Shown here one piece after another: positions 41,942 to 43,749 of a stretch of DNA of 43,749 nucleotides (positions within the stretch are counted from its first letter, which is position 1; each line of letters begins with the position of its first letter). The DNA is from an uncultured Litoreibacter sp. Lineage in GTDB: Bacteria; Pseudomonadota; Alphaproteobacteria; Rhodobacterales; Rhodobacteraceae. Position numbers and translations under genes: made by a program. The notes beneath the pieces are model-generated. The model was not told where the DNA came from and did not search any database. It saw nothing but the letters and a program-made list of their open reading frames with translations. The DNA is taken from NCBI GenBank assembly GCA_938030665.1, contig CALHHY010000099.1, positions 1-43,749 on the forward strand. The letters are read 5' to 3'.

Positions 41942-43338
41942 ACGCCGCTGCCACCAAATTGCCCCTCGAACTCGGCGCCATCCATTTCGTGGGTATCGGC
42001 GGCATCGGCATGTCGGGCATCGCCGAGGTGCTGTTAAACCACGGCTACAAGGTGCAGGGCTCCGACCTGAAGACCTCCAAAATCACGGAGCGGCTGGCAG
42101 GTTTGGGCGCGGAAATATTCGAGGGCCAGCGCGCTGAAAACCTGGAGAATGCGGACGTCGTGGTGATCTCCTCCGCCATCAAACCCGGCAACCCGGAACT
42201 TGACGCGGCTCGCGCCCAGGGCCTGCCCGTGGTGCGCCGGGCAGAGATGCTGGCAGAGCTGATGCGGCTCAAATCCAACATCGCGGTCGGCGGCACGCAT
42301 GGCAAGACGACGACGACCACGATGGTCGCAGCCCTGCTGGATGCGGGCGGCATCGACCCCACGGTGATCAATGGCGGCATCATCCACGCCTATGGCTCCA
42401 ACGCCCGCGTGGGGCAGGGGGAATGGATGGTGGTGGAGGCCGATGAAAGCGACGGCACCTTCAACCGCCTGCCCGCCACCATTGCGATCGTCACCAATAT
42501 CGACCCCGAACATATGGAGCATTGGGGCGATTTCGACACGCTGCGGCAGGGCTTCATGGATTTCGTCTCCAACGTGCCTTTCTACGGGCTGGCCGTCTGC
42601 TGCACCGACCACCCCGAGGTGCAGGCGCTGGTGGGCCGCATCTCTGACCGGCGGGTGGTGACCTTCGGGTTCAACGCGCAGGCCGACGTGCGCGCGGTCA
42701 ATCTGCGCTACGAGGGCGGGACCGCGCATTTTGACGTGGCGCTGCAAAATGACGGCATGGTGCTCGAAGGCTGCGCGCTGCCCATGCCCGGCGATCACAA
42801 CGTCTCCAACGCGCTGGCGGCGGTGGCCGTGGCCCGCCATCTCGGCATGAAGGGGGAGGAGATCAAGGCGGCGCTGGCCAGCTTCGGCGGCGTTAACCGT
42901 CGCTTCACCAAAGTGGGTGAAATTGGCGGCGTGACGATTATTGACGATTACGGCCACCACCCGGTGGAAATTGCCGCCGTCCTGAAAGCGGCGCGGCAGG
43001 CGACGGAGGGGCGGGTCATCGCGGTGCACCAACCACATCGCTACACGCGGCTGCATGACCTGTTCGAGGATTTTTGTACCTGCTTCAACGACGCCGATGT
43101 GGTGGGGATCGCCGATGTTTTCGCCGCCGGAGAGGCGCCTATCAAAGGGGCGGGGCGCGACGATCTGGTTGCGGGGCTTATCCGACATGGCCACCGCCAT
43201 GCCCGCATCGTGGAGGACGAGGACGCGCTTGAAAAACTGGTGCGGGAGCAGGCAAAGCCCGGCGACATGGTCGTCTGCCTGGGCGCGGGCAATATCAGTG
43301 CCTGGGCATACACTCTTGCGAAATCTCTCGGAGAGTGA
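41938..43338 (+). CDS. murC: UDP-MurNAc-L-alanine ligase MurC
   Basis: The 466-residue ligase starts the stem peptide by adding L-Ala to UDP-MurNAc in the cytoplasm. It has the N-terminal [18 protein letters not shown] dinucleotide-fold segment, P-loop [12 protein letters not shown] (about 117-128), EADESDGTF, and [10 protein letters not shown]. It overlaps murG by four bases (ATGA). Its length is standard. Confidence 0.97.
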   Translation: MNAAATKLPLELGAIHFVGIGGIGMSGIAEVLLNHGYKVQGSDLKTSKITERLAGLGAEIFEGQRAENLENADVVVISSAIKPGNPELDAARAQGLPVVRRAEMLAELMRLKSNIAVGGTHGKTTTTTMVAALLDAGGIDPTVINGGIIHAYGSNARVGQGEWMVVEADESDGTFNRLPATIAIVTNIDPEHMEHWGDFDTLRQGFMDFVSNVPFYGLAVCCTDHPEVQALVGRISDRRVVTFGFNAQADVRAVNLRYEGGTAHFDVALQNDGMVLEGCALPMPGDHNVSNALAAVAVARHLGMKGEEIKAALASFGGVNRRFTKVGEIGGVTIIDDYGHHPVEIAAVLKAARQATEGRVIAVHQPHRYTRLHDLFEDFCTCFNDADVVGIADVFAAGEAPIKGAGRDDLVAGLIRHGHRHARIVEDEDALEKLVREQAKPGDMVVCLGAGNISAWAYTLAKSLGE

Positions 43339-43472
43339 CATGAAAAGTATTGTGTGGGGTAAAATGTGACGAGTTTTTGGGGCATGAGCAACCAAGGGTA
43401 TGAGTTCACTGACTTTTCTTGGTCAGGCAGATCAGTAAGATCGACGGCACAAGCGTTGTCGGAGACATCCGC

Positions 43473-43727
43473 GTGAGCCTGCCCCTGATCCTTGCAGCCC
43501 TCTGGGCCATCGCCGCCACCATCGTGGCACTGCTGCCGATGCGGATGCAGTATGTGCCGGGCCTCACGCTGCTGTTGCTGGCGCCTGCGCTGGTCGCGTT
43601 CCTGGGATACACCCACGGCATCCTGCCCGCGCTGCTAGGTCTGGCTGCTTTCATCTCCATGTTCCGCAACCCGCTGCGTTACCTCTACTGCCGCGCCCGT
43701 GGCGTCGACACCGGGGGGGCGCCATGA
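43473..43727 (+). CDS. DUF2484 family membrane protein
   Basis: The 84-residue protein MSLPLILAALWAIAATIVAL... has two or three hydrophobic segments and ends with FRNPLRYLYCRARG, matching DUF2484, which in Rhodobacteraceae lies between murC and murB. No role is known; the constant position suggests a link to envelope growth. GTG 43473 with GGAGA upstream is chosen over the longer frame from 43419. The 134 bases upstream are AT-richer and hold only a weak CTGAC/GTCAG hairpin at 43409-43426. Confidence 0.78.
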   Translation: MSLPLILAALWAIAATIVALLPMRMQYVPGLTLLLLAPALVAFLGYTHGILPALLGLAAFISMFRNPLRYLYCRARGVDTGGAP

Positions 43728-43749
43728 GCCTGTCCCTGCTTGGCGCGCT
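43724..43749 (+). CDS. Start of next gene, partial (possibly second DUF2484)
   Basis: ATG at 43724 overlaps the DUF2484 stop (ATGA) and the frame reads MSLSLLGA to the window edge. The start resembles that of the preceding protein, so a tandem DUF2484 copy is possible; murB is the other candidate by position. Too little is visible to decide. Confidence 0.5.

Noticed and set aside
43344-43369. Short frame MKSIVWGKM after murC
   Set aside because: Nine codons without a conserved context or site; treated as chance.

Overview
The window reads as chromosomal DNA of an alphaproteobacterium of the Rhodobacteraceae (Roseobacter group). The support is the GC-rich codon use, the family-typical small genes (DUF6324, DUF6476, DUF6151, DUF2484, an aggregation-factor-core-like protein), a tRNA-His that lacks G-1 and has A73, an RpoH-type sigma factor, pyruvate carboxylase, and a dcw cluster with a long untranslated leader. 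Family names come from reading the sequences; no database search was run.

Layout. 1-5313: the start of a secreted protein running off the left edge, a membrane coiled-coil protein coupled to a ClpP-fold membrane protease, a secreted DUF3179 protein and a PhyH-like dioxygenase. 5314-5689: no protein gene, but a compact structured RNA candidate (6S-like) and a LexA-type direct repeat in front of mmcB. 6293-12170: DUF6324, tRNA-His, a formate/nitrite-type channel, DUF6476 divergent from an RluA-family pseudouridine synthase, rpoH with its own heat-shock-like promoter and a strong terminator, a Gfo/Idh/MocA oxidoreductase and an orphan hypothetical gene. 12297-22539: mostly minus-strand genes (pepF, MAPEG, metallophosphoesterase, an SH3 protein with a low-complexity body, pyruvate carboxylase, an FMN alpha-hydroxyacid dehydrogenase). 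22643-29109: uvrD-type helicase, a PilJ-domain protein, a LysE exporter divergent from an Lrp regulator, a DUF1127 gene followed by four anti-Shine-Dalgarno hairpins, and mrp/apbC.

29110-43749: the division and cell wall (dcw) cluster mraZ-rsmH-ftsL-ftsI-murE-murF-mraY-murD-[DUF6151 on the other strand]-ftsW-murG-murC-DUF2484, with most junctions overlapping or only a few bases long. It makes UDP-MurNAc-pentapeptide (MurC, MurD, MurE, MurF), lipid I and II (MraY, MurG) and the septal synthase parts FtsW, FtsI and FtsL. About 670 bp precede mraZ; they carry GGGAAAT repeats that look like MraZ boxes and a 13-bp terminator hairpin, which matches the UpsM sRNA arrangement described in Rhodobacter sphaeroides.

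The most notable elements are non-coding: the DUF1127-linked array of four hairpins with UCCUCCC loops (CcsR/cuckoo type), the dcw leader, the 6S-like RNA, a translationally nested 18-codon ORF with a 20-bp palindrome between mraY and murD, and a dispersed repeat found at two convergent gene ends. No CRISPR array, prophage or insertion sequence was seen.
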